Assembly (NCBI GenBank): GCA_028716305.1
Contig: JAQUQA010000099.1
Span: forward strand, 1-5,079
DNA from: Candidatus Omnitrophota bacterium
GTDB taxonomy: Bacteria > Omnitrophota > Gorgyraeia > Gygaellales > Profunditerraquicolaceae
DNA: 5,079 nucleotides
Direction: 5' to 3'
Positions 4,689 through 5,079 of the stretch are shown here, in pieces. Numbering within the stretch: the stretch's first letter is position 1; each line of letters starts with the position of its first letter. The notes under the pieces were generated by a model. The model was not told the origin of the DNA and did no database searches. It saw only the letters and a program-made list of their open reading frames with translations. The position numbers and the translations under genes are program-made.

Positions 4689-5079
4689 ATGAAAGAGAAA
4701 AACAGGGCCGGCGAAAACTACATGCTGCTGGCAATAAAAGAAGCGGAAAAGAATTTCCGGGAGATGCGGGGAGGTCCTTTCGGGGCCTGTATCGTCAAAG
4801 GGGGCCGGGTATTGGCGGTAGCGCGCAATAGCGTGCTTAAGCAAGATGCTACCTGCCACGCGGAGATCAACGCCATCAGGCTTGCTTCCCGGAAAATTAA
4901 GGATTTTGACCTTTCCGGCTGCGTGATCTATTCTACTACCGAGCCTTGCCCGATGTGTTTCAGCGCCATCCATTGGGCGCGCATCGGCCGGGTGTTTTAC
5001 GGCACGACCATTGCCGATGCCAAAAGGATCGGGTTCAATGAATTAAGCGTCTCTGCTTCCAGGCTAAAGCAGTTAGGTA
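4689..5079 (+). CDS. Zinc-dependent nucleobase/nucleoside deaminase, GuaD/TadA family (3' end outside the window)
   Basis: The first 130 residues of a cytidine-deaminase-fold enzyme, which hydrolyses an amino group from a purine or pyrimidine base using zinc. The active site is complete: HAEINAIR (57-64) supplies zinc ligand H57 and proton shuttle E59, and PCPMC (86-90) supplies C87 and C90. GGPFGACIV (28-36), the DATCHAE loop (53-59), SAIHWARI (92-99) and FYGTTIADAKRIGFNEL (103-119) resemble guanine deaminase of the Bacillus GuaD type more than tRNA-specific TadA, which normally has a PVGA motif. Guanine deaminase is therefore the leading guess; related family members act on other bases, so the substrate is open. 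ATG 4689 is the first start after an in-frame TAA (4668-4670), but no Shine-Dalgarno sequence precedes it. TATAAA at 4666-4671 could give a very short leader. The family's usual length is about 150-160 residues, so only the end is missing. Confidence 0.85.
   Translation, partial: MKEKNRAGENYMLLAIKEAEKNFREMRGGPFGACIVKGGRVLAVARNSVLKQDATCHAEINAIRLASRKIKDFDLSGCVIYSTTEPCPMCFSAIHWARIGRVFYGTTIADAKRIGFNELSVSASRLKQLG

Overview
The window is a bacterial chromosomal segment of moderate GC with ordinary housekeeping-type genes and unusually repeat-rich intergenic DNA. The coding style is bacterial: a strong sigma70-type promoter, GGAGG ribosome sites in front of some genes, and an FeS-type helicase-nuclease. 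The repeats and an exported Fn3-like protein recall uncultivated candidate phyla such as Omnitrophota. That placement is an impression from general knowledge. The window contains no marker that proves it.

Layout. Bases 1-55 (minus strand) hold the first 18 codons of a zinc-ribbon protein that looks like ribosomal protein L28, with its promoter at 90-117. Bases 137-219 are a fold-back block of 7-base repeats. A small flavin split-barrel protein of the pyridoxamine-phosphate-oxidase family follows at 291-707, with its own candidate promoter. Bases 717-1060 hold no gene. They are almost wholly a mosaic of short arrays with a 7-base period, from five sequence families, some inverted and one compound block duplicated. 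Directly after the last array, without a Shine-Dalgarno sequence, a 969-residue UvrD-like helicase fused to a RecB/AddB/Cas4-type FeS nuclease runs from 1067 to 3976. It converges, across a 46-base gap, with a minus-strand gene for a secreted Fn3/Ig-like protein (4023-4556). A palindromic REP-like element appears to have inserted in frame at the start of that gene. A divergent intergenic region (4557-4688) with inverted repeats leads to the first 130 codons of a zinc-dependent nucleobase/nucleoside deaminase (4689 to the window end).

The genes do not form an obvious common pathway or operon: orientations change often and each appears to be its own unit. The most notable content is repeat biology. 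First, several unrelated heptanucleotide families share exactly the same period and sit next to each other, reaching to 6 bases from the helicase start codon. Second, a 116-base palindromic insert flanked by AATG added 40 codons to a signal peptide, where cleavage would discard the added residues.
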